Positions 35,960-45,426 of a stretch of DNA of 64,000 nt are shown here, piece after piece. The first letter of the stretch is position 1, and each line of letters starts with the position of its first letter. Under the pieces are notes generated by a model, which was not told the origin of the DNA, did no database searches, and worked only from the letters and a program-made list of their open reading frames with translations. Source of the stretch: Arachidicoccus rhizosphaerae (GTDB lineage Bacteria; Bacteroidota; Bacteroidia; Chitinophagales; Chitinophagaceae); the NCBI RefSeq assembly GCF_900107765.1, contig NZ_FNQY01000008.1, positions 124,001-188,000 on the forward strand, written 5' to 3'. Position numbers and translations under genes: made by a program.

Positions 35960-36889
35960 ATGTCGATTCAATCTTTTTCTCTGATTATTCTTTTACTGGC
36001 AATCAATAGTTCTTTTGGTCAGATGCATCATAGAACATGTGATTCATCGCTGTATTTAATTCCAACTCAAGTTCAAAGCGAATACAATCAGCAAAATTAC
36101 CTAAAGGCGGCGAAAGCAGCCGGATGCTTTTGGGAAAGATGTAGTGAAGAAAATATCAAAAATGAGTTGGTATATATTACGGTGTATAATACGGCTTGCT
36201 GCTGGTCGCTGCTAAATGAAAAGGATTCCGCTTTCAAACAATTGAATTATGTTATTAAGGATGATTTATTTCTTCCATTGTTCAGAGAAATGCAATCTGA
36301 CGATGATTTTTTGAATTTACACACTGATGAGAGATGGCATGATCTAATTAAAAAGGGGGATTCATTGTTTGGGGATTTTTCAAAAAGCATAGATAGTGGG
36401 CTCGTTAGAATCCTTGAAAAGATTAGATATAATGATCAAAAATATAGAAGTGAGGTTGTACAACTTAATCAACAAAAAGCAGATGAAAGTACAATTAAAA
36501 AGGTATGGAGGAATGCAACTATTCAAGATTCTGTTGATATGATTAAGATAGAGGAAATTATTGAAAAATATGGGTGGCCCGGTCCCCGGCTTGTGGGCTT
36601 TGATGGCAATAAAACTGTATTTTTGGTTGTTCAGCACGCCCCTTTGAAGGTGCAATTAAAATATTTGCCTGTTATGAAAAAAGCAGTACAGGATAATTTA
36701 GCATCGTCAGGTGATCTGGCATTCCTGGTGGACAGGGTGCGATTACGACAAAAAAAGAAACAATTATACGGGACTCAGCTTAATTCGGATTTTTCTAAGG
36801 CATTTCCAATTCAGGATTCTGGTACTGTAGATTGTAGAAGATTCAAAGTGGGGCTTGTTACTTTAGATCGTTATATACATAATTGGTGA
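35960..36889 (+). CDS. Secreted DUF6624 domain-containing protein
   Basis: A 309-residue protein of unknown function. A signal peptide covers about residues 1-20 (ending SSFGQ). Residues 30-130 look like a short helical-repeat segment with several cysteines. The second half fits DUF6624: KIEEIIEKYGWPGPRLVGFDGNKTVFLVVQHAPLKVQLKYLP and the closing LVDRVRLRQKKKQLYGTQ. The gene is more AT-rich than the flanking glucan locus and uses AT-rich codons, which may signal separate acquisition. It stands alone between non-coding stretches of 385 and 553 bp. Confidence 0.75.
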   Translation: MSIQSFSLIILLLAINSSFGQMHHRTCDSSLYLIPTQVQSEYNQQNYLKAAKAAGCFWERCSEENIKNELVYITVYNTACCWSLLNEKDSAFKQLNYVIKDDLFLPLFREMQSDDDFLNLHTDERWHDLIKKGDSLFGDFSKSIDSGLVRILEKIRYNDQKYRSEVVQLNQQKADESTIKKVWRNATIQDSVDMIKIEEIIEKYGWPGPRLVGFDGNKTVFLVVQHAPLKVQLKYLPVMKKAVQDNLASSGDLAFLVDRVRLRQKKKQLYGTQLNSDFSKAFPIQDSGTVDCRRFKVGLVTLDRYIHNW

Positions 36890-37054
36890 TTTGAAGGATC
36901 TTTTTTGATGTCCTTAGATGAATGGCTACTGGTGAAAGTGAGTTAACTACTTTTTTAATGAATGACAGGAAAAAAAATGAGGTTACTTCAAAAGGTTGAA
37001 ATTTCAATGAGTTTTTCATTAGCCTCCTGCTTCATTCAAAATAGATCGATCCTG

Positions 37055-37118
37055 CTCATATTTTAACGGTCTTACAGGACAAATTGTAATTTGGCCTGTA
37101 AGACCGTTAAAATATGAG
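37055..37118. repeat. Long perfect inverted repeat, 24-bp arms
   Basis: Arms 37055-37078 and 37095-37118 are perfectly complementary; inside, after one mismatch, CAAATT pairs with AATTTG around a 2-nt centre, for about 30 bp in all. Unlike the terminators nearby there is no T tract after either arm. The surrounding region 36890-37442 contains no recognised gene. Confidence 0.8.
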
Positions 37119-37442
37119 ACAAATAAGCCAATTTATGATAGAATTTGTAGAATGGTACATTAAAATTAACCTTACCTTTAAGTCTCCCTTAGGTAAGCTA
37201 CTGGGTTGGAACTACCGATTTGTGGGGATGCAGTCTTACAGCAGGTTTAAAAACAGCAATTTTAACAGCCTCCCGCGGACGGTTTAAGCTTAGATCAAAA
37301 AAGAACAGACGCGGCTCGTCTTTGCGTAAAAAACGAACGTAAGTATGGAAAGTGGCGTGCGGGAATAATTTTTAGACGGAGCGCTCTGTGGACGAGGTAA
37401 ATAAGCAAGATAAATTTTACACCATCAAAAAATAAAAAGGAT

Positions 37443-38804
37443 ATGAAAACGATTTTATTTGGATTGGCGCTTTTGACCACTGTCGGCTGCTCGGCTGGCG
37501 AGCAAAAGACAAAGGAACCATGGGAGCCCCTGTTTAATGGAAAGGATTTATCCGGCTGGACCCAAAAGGGGGGCAAAGCTGAATTCCAGGTCAAGGACGG
37601 CATGGTTGTGGGAACTACGGTCCATCATACGCCTAATTCCTTTATTTGTACCGATAAGGATTACGGGGATTTTATTCTGGAACTGGATTATAAGGTGGAT
37701 CCGTCCATGAATTCCGGTATTCAAATCAGAAGCCATAGCACGGCGGTATACCAAAACGGGAGAGTACACGGCTATCAGGTGGAGATAGATCCTTCTGATC
37801 GCGCCTGGAGTGCTGGTATATATGAAGAGGCACAGCGCGGATGGCTGGTTCCTTTAACCGATAATCCAACTGCAGGACATGCTTTTAAACAAAATGACTG
37901 GAACCATTACCGCATTGAGGCGATAGGCGATACGATCAAAACCTGGATAAACGGAGTGGCGGCATCTAATCTGATTGATGATAAATCTCCAAACGGATTC
38001 ATAGCCTTGCAGGTGCACCAGATTGGAGATAAAGATTCCGCAGGTAGACAGATTATGTGGAAAAACGTACGCATTATCACTAAAGACGTGGCTAAGTATA
38101 GTACGGCTACAACCGCAAAACCGACTTATACCAAAAATACCCTGACTGCAGAAGAAGCGAAAAATGGCTGGAAACTGCTCTGGGACGGTAAAACGACCAA
38201 CGGATGGAAAGGCGCTAAACTGGATCATTTTCCTGATAAAGGCTGGACTATCGATAATGGAGAACTTATCGTCAATGCGGCCGATGGGAAGGAATCTGCT
38301 GATGGCGGCGATATTATAACGGATGACCAATACGGAGATTTTGAACTCAGAGTTGATTTTAAACTGACTAAAGGAGCCAACAGTGGCGTTAAATATTATG
38401 TGGATCCTGAGCTCAATAAAGGATCAGGTTCCGCCATTGGCCTGGAATACCAGATTCTGGATGATGAAAACCACCCCGATGCCAAACTGGGTGCTCAGCC
38501 GGGCAGTAGAACGGTCTGTTCTTTATACGATATGATCCGGGCCAACCCCGACAAGCCCATTAATCCGGTCGGTGAGTGGAATACAGCTTATATCGTCAGT
38601 AAAAATAATCATGTGGAACACTGGCTTAACGGAGTTAAAGTGCTGGAATATGAAAGAGGCAGCAAAGAATTTGAACGTCTGGTCAAAGAAAGTAAATATA
38701 AGGTATGGCCAAACTTTGGACTGGCTAAAAGAGGGTATATCCTCTTACAGGACCATGGAAACAAAGTCTATTTCAGAAACATCAAAATCAAAGCCTTAAA
38801 TTAA
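37443..38804 (+). CDS. Tandem DUF1080 (3-keto-disaccharide hydrolase type) lipoprotein
   Basis: A 453-residue lipoprotein (signal [16 protein letters not shown], Cys16). It carries two consecutive DUF1080 (PF06439) concanavalin-like domains: about 27-217, starting [13 protein letters not shown], and about 235-452, starting [13 protein letters not shown]. The second keeps the [18 protein letters not shown] block typical of the hydrolase group. Members of this family cleave or hydrate 3-keto-glycosides produced by Gfo/Idh/MocA dehydrogenases. Two such dehydrogenase genes follow directly (the first starts 6 bp after this stop), supporting a shared pathway. Location should be the outer membrane or periplasm. 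Confidence 0.88.
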   Translation: MKTILFGLALLTTVGCSAGEQKTKEPWEPLFNGKDLSGWTQKGGKAEFQVKDGMVVGTTVHHTPNSFICTDKDYGDFILELDYKVDPSMNSGIQIRSHSTAVYQNGRVHGYQVEIDPSDRAWSAGIYEEAQRGWLVPLTDNPTAGHAFKQNDWNHYRIEAIGDTIKTWINGVAASNLIDDKSPNGFIALQVHQIGDKDSAGRQIMWKNVRIITKDVAKYSTATTAKPTYTKNTLTAEEAKNGWKLLWDGKTTNGWKGAKLDHFPDKGWTIDNGELIVNAADGKESADGGDIITDDQYGDFELRVDFKLTKGANSGVKYYVDPELNKGSGSAIGLEYQILDDENHPDAKLGAQPGSRTVCSLYDMIRANPDKPINPVGEWNTAYIVSKNNHVEHWLNGVKVLEYERGSKEFERLVKESKYKVWPNFGLAKRGYILLQDHGNKVYFRNIKIKALN

Positions 38805-38810
38805 ATCCTT

Positions 38811-40151
38811 ATGACAACCAGAAGAGATTTTATCACGAAGACCGTTTTAAGCAGTGCCGGACTTATGCTGGGAAAATCAGTGATGAGTATGTCTGCCCGA
38901 AGTTATAACCGAATTATCGGTGCTAACGACCGTATTCATGTAGCCCTGGCCGGGCTTGGCAGAAGGGTAGGCGCTTATTACGACCCCATGGGTAAGAAGG
39001 AAGCAAATGTAGAAGTGGTCTATTTGTGTGATGTCATGAAAAGCCAAAGGGAGCGCTGTCTTAAAGAAATATCTAAACATATCAGCAATACGCCGACGCT
39101 GGAAAATGACATCAGAAAAGTACTGGCAGACAAAAATGTAGATGTCCTGGTCAATGCTACCCCCGATCACTGGCATACCCCGGGCTCTATCCTGGCCATG
39201 CAGGCCGGTAAAAATGTCTATGTAGAAAAACCTTGCAGCCACGATATGCAGGAAAATGAGTGGCTGGTGCAGGCAGCCAAAAAGTACAAAAAAATCGTTC
39301 AGATGGGTAACCAGCAAAGATCCTCTGCACACACGATTGATATTATTGACCAGATCCATAAGGGTGTTATAGGAACGGCTTATAAGGCTGTTGCCTTCTA
39401 TTCCAATGCAAGGGGTGAAGTGCCTAAGCAGAAAGCGGCACAGCCGCCGGCAGGGCTGGACTGGGAGCTCTGGCAGGGGCCTGCCGTAAGAAGAGACTAC
39501 ACGGATAATACCTGGGATTATAACTGGCATTGGTATGGTTGGAATTATGGTACGGCAGAGGCCGGCAATAACGCCACCCATGAACTGGACGTAGCGCGCT
39601 GGGCCCTGGGAGTGGATTATCCTGAGTTTGCCGAAGTGGAAGGGGCTAAAAGACATTTCCTGAATGATGGCTGGGAAATGTATGATACCATCTTATCCAC
39701 TTTCCGGTTTCCGGACAATAAGATTATTCAGTGGGATGGCAAGAGCCGTAACGGTTATAATACTTATGGTTCTGACAGAGGTACCATTATATTTGGTTCT
39801 GAAGGGACAGTGTATGTAGACAGAAATAAATACCGCCTGATGGACCGTTCCGGTAAACTCATCAAGAATTTTGACAGCAACTCCCATGAAGCGGGTAATA
39901 CACTGGGCGGCGGCGGAGATACCACTACCGGTCATATGATTAATTTCTTAAACACCATCCGGGGCAAAGACTCCTTACATGCACCTATTGCCGATGCGTC
40001 TATTTCTATGGCCATGGTACATTATACCAATATGGCCTTCAGAACAAACAAAGGCTTTGCCGTAGATCCTACAACCGGTCATGTAAAGGATCCTGAGGTT
40101 CAAAAGCTATGGGGCAGACAGTATGCCAGCGGCTGGCAACCGAAGCTGTAA
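38811..40151 (+). CDS. Gfo/Idh/MocA family oxidoreductase, Tat-type signal (first of pair)
   Basis: A 446-residue NAD(P)-dependent dehydrogenase expected outside the cytoplasm. The N-terminus TTRRDFITKTVLSSAG is a Tat-like signal (RRDF). The Rossmann part begins DRIHVALAGLGRR (around 40-52); VNATPDHWHTPGS and the YVEKPCSHDM motif with its catalytic EKP lysine follow. The C-terminal domain has GNNATHELDVARWAL, a conserved His-containing helix of the family. The preceding tandem DUF1080 gene and the following paralogue suggest C3 oxidation of a glycoside. Start codon 6 bp after the DUF1080 stop, so they share a transcript. Confidence 0.9.
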   Translation: MTTRRDFITKTVLSSAGLMLGKSVMSMSARSYNRIIGANDRIHVALAGLGRRVGAYYDPMGKKEANVEVVYLCDVMKSQRERCLKEISKHISNTPTLENDIRKVLADKNVDVLVNATPDHWHTPGSILAMQAGKNVYVEKPCSHDMQENEWLVQAAKKYKKIVQMGNQQRSSAHTIDIIDQIHKGVIGTAYKAVAFYSNARGEVPKQKAAQPPAGLDWELWQGPAVRRDYTDNTWDYNWHWYGWNYGTAEAGNNATHELDVARWALGVDYPEFAEVEGAKRHFLNDGWEMYDTILSTFRFPDNKIIQWDGKSRNGYNTYGSDRGTIIFGSEGTVYVDRNKYRLMDRSGKLIKNFDSNSHEAGNTLGGGGDTTTGHMINFLNTIRGKDSLHAPIADASISMAMVHYTNMAFRTNKGFAVDPTTGHVKDPEVQKLWGRQYASGWQPKL

Positions 40152-40212
40152 ACGGCCTCGGACAGTAATCGCTTTGTTACCAGATTAGGACACTTTAAAA
40201 GAAAAAGATATC

Positions 40213-41547
40213 ATGACAAATCATAGCAGACGAACATTTATAAAGAATGGATCCCTTTTGGCGGCTGGTGCCGGTGTGGCGGCGCTTATGCCAGGTGGTC
40301 TGATGGCTGCGCGCAGGAAAATAGCGGCCTCCGATAAGATTCGGGTAGCGGCCATTGGCGTTAACGGAATGGGTTTTTCTGATTTAAATTCCATTCTTAA
40401 AAATCCGGATGTCGAGGTCAAAAGTATTGTGGATGTGGATGAGCGGGTCTTATCCAAAAGAGCCTCGGAGCTGGCAGCTCAGGGTCATAAAGTGACGACA
40501 CTGACGGATTATAGAAAAGTACTGGAGGATAAAGATATTGACGCGGTGATTATCGGCACTCCGGATCACTGGCACGCAAAAATGATGGTGGATGCCTCCT
40601 CGGCTGGTAAACATATTTATTGTGAAAAACCAACCGGTCACAGTATTGCAGAGTGTCAGGCAATGATGGCTGCGCAAAAAAGGTATGGTAATGTGGTACA
40701 GGTCGGGCAGTGGCAACGCTCGCAAAAGCATTTTCAGGATGCGGTGGATTTTGTCCATTCCGGCAAACTGGGCAAGGTAAGGCTTGTGAAAACCTGGGCT
40801 TATATTGGGTGGAAGGATTCCATTCCAGTGGAACCGGACAGTCCCGTACCTCCCGGAGTCCATTATGACCAGTGGCTGGGGCCTGCTACCAAACGCCCTT
40901 TTAATATTAACCGTTTTCATTTTAGCTTTCGTTGGTTTTACGATTATGCCGGTGGCCTGATGACCGACTGGGGGGTGCATATGATTGATTACGCCATGTT
41001 AGGCATGAAGGCCAAAGACCGCTTTCCCCTGGCTATTTCTGCCATTGGCGGCAAGACCGGGTACCCTGATGATGCCCAGCAGTGGCCCGATACGATGAGT
41101 GCGATTTATGATTTCGGGGATTTTAATATGGTCTGGGAACAGGCCATGGGCATCGGAGGTGGCCCTTATGGCAGAGGTCATGGGGTAGCTTTTATCGGCA
41201 ATAACGGCACCCTGGTGCTGGATAGAAGCGGCTGGGAAGTGATTGCAGAAAAAAAGAGCAAAGGGCCGCTGATGGAAGCAGTGCCTATGCAAAAGTCAGT
41301 GGATAACGGACTGGACCTGCATACCAAAAACTTTGTGGAGGTTATTAAGTCTAGGAACCTGGCGGATTTAAAAACGCCGATTCAGGATGGTTGCCAGGTA
41401 GCCATGAACTGCTGTATGGGTAATATTGCCCAACGGGTCAGTAAAACCATTCATTGGGACAGTAAAGCCCTTCAGTTTACGGATAAAGAAAGTAATGGGT
41501 ATCTGAAAAGTGAATATCATAACGGCATCAGTTTTCCAAAAGTATAA
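40213..41547 (+). CDS. Gfo/Idh/MocA family oxidoreductase, Tat-type signal (second of pair)
   Basis: A 444-residue paralogue of the preceding gene. Tat-like signal at the start (SRRTFIKNGSLLAAGAG), Rossmann entry KIRVAAIGVNGMGFSD, then IGTPDHWHAKM and YCEKPTGHSI with the catalytic lysine. C-terminal TDWGVHMIDYAMLG corresponds to the substrate-side His helix. The two dehydrogenases differ considerably, so they may act on different sugars or on opposite redox steps. It lies 61 bp after the first and ends at the terminator at 41571-41598. Confidence 0.9.
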   Translation: MTNHSRRTFIKNGSLLAAGAGVAALMPGGLMAARRKIAASDKIRVAAIGVNGMGFSDLNSILKNPDVEVKSIVDVDERVLSKRASELAAQGHKVTTLTDYRKVLEDKDIDAVIIGTPDHWHAKMMVDASSAGKHIYCEKPTGHSIAECQAMMAAQKRYGNVVQVGQWQRSQKHFQDAVDFVHSGKLGKVRLVKTWAYIGWKDSIPVEPDSPVPPGVHYDQWLGPATKRPFNINRFHFSFRWFYDYAGGLMTDWGVHMIDYAMLGMKAKDRFPLAISAIGGKTGYPDDAQQWPDTMSAIYDFGDFNMVWEQAMGIGGGPYGRGHGVAFIGNNGTLVLDRSGWEVIAEKKSKGPLMEAVPMQKSVDNGLDLHTKNFVEVIKSRNLADLKTPIQDGCQVAMNCCMGNIAQRVSKTIHWDSKALQFTDKESNGYLKSEYHNGISFPKV

Positions 41548-41570
41548 GTCGGTATGTACCATACTAATGA

Positions 41571-41600
41571 ATAAAAGACAGCATTTGCTGTCTTTTATTT
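41571..41600 (+). terminator. Terminator after the DUF1080-dehydrogenase operon
   Basis: Perfect 13-bp arms ATAAAAGACAGCA (41571-41583) and TGCTGTCTTTTAT (41586-41598) with only two bases between the arms, followed by T. Confidence 0.75.
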
Positions 41601-41767
41601 TGGGGGTAGGGCAGAGGGCTTACAGGTCTATAGCTGCCGGCCTGTCAAATAAGGAAAAAGGTCTATTGCTGATGGAATTTAAATCGTTTGCGCAGTTTAG
41701 GCCGATAAGCGAACGGATAATTGTAAAAACTGGGTTATTTTTACGGCTCAAATTAAAAAACTGGCAT

Positions 41768-42829
41768 ATGGCAAAAAAGAAGATTCTGGTTACAGGCGGA
41801 TGCGGATATATTGGTGCTCACACAGTAGTCGACCTGATGGACAATGATTTTGAAGTGATTTCCATTGATGATAACTCAAAATCTACCACCTTGTTACTGG
41901 ATGGTATTGAAAGGATTACAGGTAAAACGCTTAAAAACTATAAGGTGGATCTTAAAAACTGGCAGGATACCCGCGCCGTTTTTCAGGAGAATCCTGATAT
42001 CGAAGGAGTGATACATTTTGCAGCTTATAAAGCTGTAGGTGAATCCGTTAGTCAGCCACTGGAGTATTATGAAAATAACCTGGAATCGCTGATAAACGTG
42101 CTAAAATGTGTTGCTGAATTTAAAGTGGCGCAGTTCGTATTTTCTTCATCCTGTACCGTTTATGGCAGCCCGGACAGCATGCCGGTTACAGAAGCCTCGC
42201 CCATCAAGGACGCCGAATCTCCTTATGGAGCCACCAAGCAAATGGGAGAGCGGATTATTCAGGATTTTGCCAAAGTTCATGACACAAAGACGATATTACT
42301 CAGATATTTTAATCCTGTCGGAGCCCATCCGTCTATTGAAATCGGAGAAATTCCACTGGGTAAACCGCAGAACCTGGTGCCTGCCATTACACAGACAGCC
42401 ATCGGTAAATTACCGCAAATGACCGTGTTCGGCGCAAACTACGATACAAGAGACGGTAGCTGCCTGCGTGATTTTATCCATGTTTCCGATATCGCCCATG
42501 CCCATACACTGGCCCTGAATTACCTGTTGGAAGGTAAAAATCAATCGCTTTGTGATGTATTTAATCTAGGCACAGGTAACGGTGTAACGGTGCTGGAAGC
42601 CATTAAGGCTTTTGAAAAAGTGAGTGGAGAGAAGCTTAATTATGTTGTCGGACCTAACCGCCCGGGAGATATTGTCGCTATTTATGCCAATAACCAGCAT
42701 GCCGTTGACAGCCTGAAATGGGATATCCGATATGATCTGGATGAAATGATGCGTACGGCCTGGGCCTGGGAAAAGAAAATGGCGGTAGACGGCGGGTATA
42801 CCAATCAGCAGAAATCTGTATTAAATTAA
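41768..42829 (+). CDS. galE: UDP-glucose 4-epimerase
   Basis: Interconverts UDP-glucose and UDP-galactose (some members also UDP-GlcNAc/GalNAc). The 353-residue SDR enzyme has the NAD motif GGCGYIGAHT near residues 9-18, SSSCTVYG and the catalytic YGATK further on, and the family block LRYFNPVGAHPS. The frame is open 86 codons upstream to 41510, overlapping the previous gene and a terminator, but the sequence there is not protein-like and the ATG at 41768 (MAKKKILVTGG) is the standard start. GH109 and a hexosamine-kinase-like gene 4 kb away would benefit from a GalNAc-active epimerase, which is speculation. Confidence 0.93.
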   Translation: MAKKKILVTGGCGYIGAHTVVDLMDNDFEVISIDDNSKSTTLLLDGIERITGKTLKNYKVDLKNWQDTRAVFQENPDIEGVIHFAAYKAVGESVSQPLEYYENNLESLINVLKCVAEFKVAQFVFSSSCTVYGSPDSMPVTEASPIKDAESPYGATKQMGERIIQDFAKVHDTKTILLRYFNPVGAHPSIEIGEIPLGKPQNLVPAITQTAIGKLPQMTVFGANYDTRDGSCLRDFIHVSDIAHAHTLALNYLLEGKNQSLCDVFNLGTGNGVTVLEAIKAFEKVSGEKLNYVVGPNRPGDIVAIYANNQHAVDSLKWDIRYDLDEMMRTAWAWEKKMAVDGGYTNQQKSVLN

Positions 42830-42897
42830 AAATAAATCAATGTATTTGTTTATCTTGCAGCTTATCTCATTTTAAACAAAATTATTAAAAACGTATT

Positions 42898-43866
42898 ATG
42901 CAATTAGAGGATATCAAGCTTCAAAACGAAAAAGAAACCCGTGCGGGATTTGGAGACGGCATCTATGAGATCGCAAAAGAGAATAAAGATGTTGTCGTAT
43001 TGACAGCAGATCTGGCCGGTTCCTTCAAATTAGGCCCCTTTATTAAAGAATTTTCTGACCGCTATTATGAAATGGGGATCGCAGAGGCCAATATGATGGG
43101 TACTGCAGCTGGTCTGACCATCGGCGGAAAGATTCCATATACCACCACCTTTGCGAACTTCAGCACAGGACGTGTTTATGACCAGATTCGTCAAAGTATC
43201 GCCTATAGCGGTAAAAATGTAAAGATCTGTGCGAGCCATGCAGGTTTAACCCTGGGTGAGGATGGTGCAACGCACCAGATTCTGGAGGATATCGGCATGA
43301 TGAAAATGCTGCCGGGCATGACGGTGATCAATCCTTGTGATTATAACCAGACCAAGGCGGCTACCAAGGCTATCGCCAGCCATAACGGTCCGGTTTATCT
43401 GCGTTTCCACCGTCCAAAATGGGCAAACTTTACTGCCGAAGACGGCAGTGATTTTGTGATTGGCAAAGCACAGCTGATGGCTGAAGGTGCTGATGTCTCT
43501 TTATTTGCCTGCGGACACCTGGTTTGGTACGCGATTGAAGCCGCCCGCGCATTAAAAGAAAAAGGAATCAGTGCAGAAGTTATTAATTTACATACCATTA
43601 AGCCACTTGACGAAGAAGCAGTTATCCGTTCCATCAATAAAACAGGTTGTGCGGTAACTTGTGAAGAACATAATATCTGGGGTGGCCTGGGTGAATCCGT
43701 TGCACATGTGGCAGCTCAGCATAACCCGGTACCTATTGAGTTTATCGGCACCAAAGATACCTTTGGAGAAAGTGGTAAACCAGTTGATTTATTAGATAAA
43801 TACGGATTGACACCTCGCTTTATCGTAGCAGCCGCTGAAAAAGCCGTTGCACGTAAAAAAGCTTAA
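42898..43866 (+). CDS. Transketolase, C-terminal subunit
   Basis: A 322-residue protein equal to the second half of transketolase: the pyrimidine-binding domain (VVLTADLAGS, then YYEMGIAEANMMGTAAGL with the Glu that activates thiamine diphosphate at about 62) and the C-terminal domain (about 195-320; INLHTIKPLDEEAV). Split transketolases are common in Bacteroidota, the N-terminal half normally being the neighbouring gene. Here no N-terminal half is found in the window; galE is upstream and an ECF sigma gene downstream. The ATG at 42898 fits the usual start of this subunit. Confidence 0.92.
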   Translation: MQLEDIKLQNEKETRAGFGDGIYEIAKENKDVVVLTADLAGSFKLGPFIKEFSDRYYEMGIAEANMMGTAAGLTIGGKIPYTTTFANFSTGRVYDQIRQSIAYSGKNVKICASHAGLTLGEDGATHQILEDIGMMKMLPGMTVINPCDYNQTKAATKAIASHNGPVYLRFHRPKWANFTAEDGSDFVIGKAQLMAEGADVSLFACGHLVWYAIEAARALKEKGISAEVINLHTIKPLDEEAVIRSINKTGCAVTCEEHNIWGGLGESVAHVAAQHNPVPIEFIGTKDTFGESGKPVDLLDKYGLTPRFIVAAAEKAVARKKA

Positions 43867-43884
43867 AGTGTGAACCATTTACAG

Positions 43885-43930
43885 AAAAAAATAGGAACCT
43901 GCTTGGATTAAGGCAGGTTTTCCTATTTTT
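43885..43930 (+). terminator. Terminator after the transketolase subunit
   Basis: Left arm AAAAAATAGGAACCTGC (43886-43902) pairs with GCAGGT-TT-TCCTATTTTT (43913-43930), with a 2-nt bulge on the right. Confidence 0.75.
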
Positions 43931-43970
43931 ACCGGAGTTTTGAATTTAAGGACATTAGCCGCATTAATCT

Positions 43971-44519
43971 ATGATTTTAGACGACCAGGAGCTTCTACGG
44001 CTTTTCCGGGAAGAAAAAACCCGAGAAAAAGCATTTACTGATATTATTAAAAAGTATCAGGAAAAACTCTATTGGCATATTCGCAGAATGGTAGTCAGCC
44101 ATGAAGACGCCAATGATGTTTTGCAAAATGTATTTATCAAAGTCTGGAAAGCACTGGAAGGGTTCCGTGAAGATAGCCAGCTTTATACCTGGCTTTACCG
44201 GATTGCTACAAATGAATCCCTGACTTTTCTAGAACAACAGAAAAGAAAAAGTTCCGTCAGTTTTGATGACGTAGAAAGCGGACTTTCCAATAAAATCAAG
44301 GCGGATGACGGTTTTGATGCGAAAAAATTGGAATGGAAATTGCAGTTGGCAATTCAGCAACTACCAGAGAAACAAAGACTTGTATTTAATTTACGTTATT
44401 ATGATGAGATGCCCTACGAGCAAATGAGCCGGGTGCTGGATACCAGCGAAGGCGCATTAAAGGCCAGTTATCACCATGCGGCCAAAAAAATAGAGGAATT
44501 TATCAGAAATAATGATTAA
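43971..44519 (+). CDS. RNA polymerase sigma factor, ECF (sigma-70) family
   Basis: A 182-residue alternative sigma factor. Region 2 is about residues 20-90 (IRRMVVSHEDANDVLQNVFIKVWKAL, then TWLYRIATNESL), region 4 about 120-178 (LPEKQRLVFNLRYYDEMPYEQMSRVLDTSEGALKASYHHA with the HTH). Length and arrangement are typical ECF. It is followed 43 bp later by a single-pass membrane protein likely to control it and by a small secreted protein, forming a three-gene cassette. Its regulon is not visible in the window. Confidence 0.93.
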   Translation: MILDDQELLRLFREEKTREKAFTDIIKKYQEKLYWHIRRMVVSHEDANDVLQNVFIKVWKALEGFREDSQLYTWLYRIATNESLTFLEQQKRKSSVSFDDVESGLSNKIKADDGFDAKKLEWKLQLAIQQLPEKQRLVFNLRYYDEMPYEQMSRVLDTSEGALKASYHHAAKKIEEFIRNND

Positions 44520-44562
44520 ACGAAAGGCTTCTCAGCCTGTCGAATGATAAGTTAATACTAAA

Positions 44563-45354
44563 ATGGAAAAGAATTTGAGATATACTGGCCCCGAAGGTAC
44601 CCCTTTACTGGAGACCATCAACAAAATGGAACGGCTCTATCAAGTGCCGGTTGCCTATTTTGAAGGGTTGGCAGAGGAAATCATGACTAAAATCAGACTG
44701 GGTAATCTGTCCGGACATCTGGGTTTTCAGGTGCCGGAAGGGTATTTTGCCGGACTGGCGGATCAGATTATGCACCGGATTTTAAGCGAGCAACATACGG
44801 ACGCCGGTGGCAGGCAGTCCCTGAATTCCTTTCAGAATGCCGCTGTAGCCTCAGAACTAAATGAAATTGCGCCTTTTTTATTACAAATTGGTAATCAGAA
44901 TGTTTATAGGGTTCCAGCCGGGTATTTTGAAAGATTAAGTCCACTGGGTTATAAAGAACAGGACCTACAGATACAGACTACTGCAGATGCTCAGGGTGGA
45001 AAAGTAATTGCGCTGACGCCCAGAAAGCGTATCTGGCGCACCGCAGTAGCAGCTGCTGCTGTGGTAGTGGTATTGTTTAGCGGACAACGGTTTTTTACCA
45101 ATCACCATGATGCTAAGGTACTTCCGGTAAGCAATAATCAATTTGCCTCCAAGATTTCTACAAATAATGACAGTTTTGCAGCAGGACTTTCTGAATTGTC
45201 TGATGAAGAAATTATGGGGTATTTAAGTACACCGGATCCTGCACAAAAAGATTCTATGAGTCAGCAAGCTGATGAGGAAACGCAAAAAGCAATCAGTAAC
45301 ATGACAAATGAGGAATTGGAGAATTATTTGGACAGAACGCCGGCTACTTATTAA
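44563..45354 (+). CDS. Putative anti-sigma factor with three VPxxYF repeats
   Basis: A 263-residue protein without a recognised named domain. The N-terminal cytoplasmic part holds three copies of a short repeat, YQVPVAYFEGLAEEI (26-40), FQVPEGYFAGLADQI (55-69) and YRVPAGYFERLSP (115-127). A single transmembrane segment follows at about 159-174 after basic RKRIWR. The outer part is acidic, with ELSDEEIMGYL and MTNEELENYL short motifs near the C-terminus. Position right after an ECF sigma gene and the single-pass topology suggest it binds and restrains the sigma factor. This role is inference. Confidence 0.65.
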   Translation: MEKNLRYTGPEGTPLLETINKMERLYQVPVAYFEGLAEEIMTKIRLGNLSGHLGFQVPEGYFAGLADQIMHRILSEQHTDAGGRQSLNSFQNAAVASELNEIAPFLLQIGNQNVYRVPAGYFERLSPLGYKEQDLQIQTTADAQGGKVIALTPRKRIWRTAVAAAAVVVVLFSGQRFFTNHHDAKVLPVSNNQFASKISTNNDSFAAGLSELSDEEIMGYLSTPDPAQKDSMSQQADEETQKAISNMTNEELENYLDRTPATY

Positions 45355-45426
45355 GGTAAATTATAATATATTATCGTTTATATCTTAAATTTTTTGATTT
45401 TTTGGGGTATAAAAAATGAAAGAGGA

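Noticed and set aside
38877-39656. 259-codon frame antisense to the first Gfo/Idh/MocA gene
   Set aside because: It mirrors a well-supported dehydrogenase and its translation has no domain or start-site support.
41510-41767. N-terminal extension of galE
   Set aside because: It overlaps the end of the previous gene and a terminator hairpin; the family start is at 41768.
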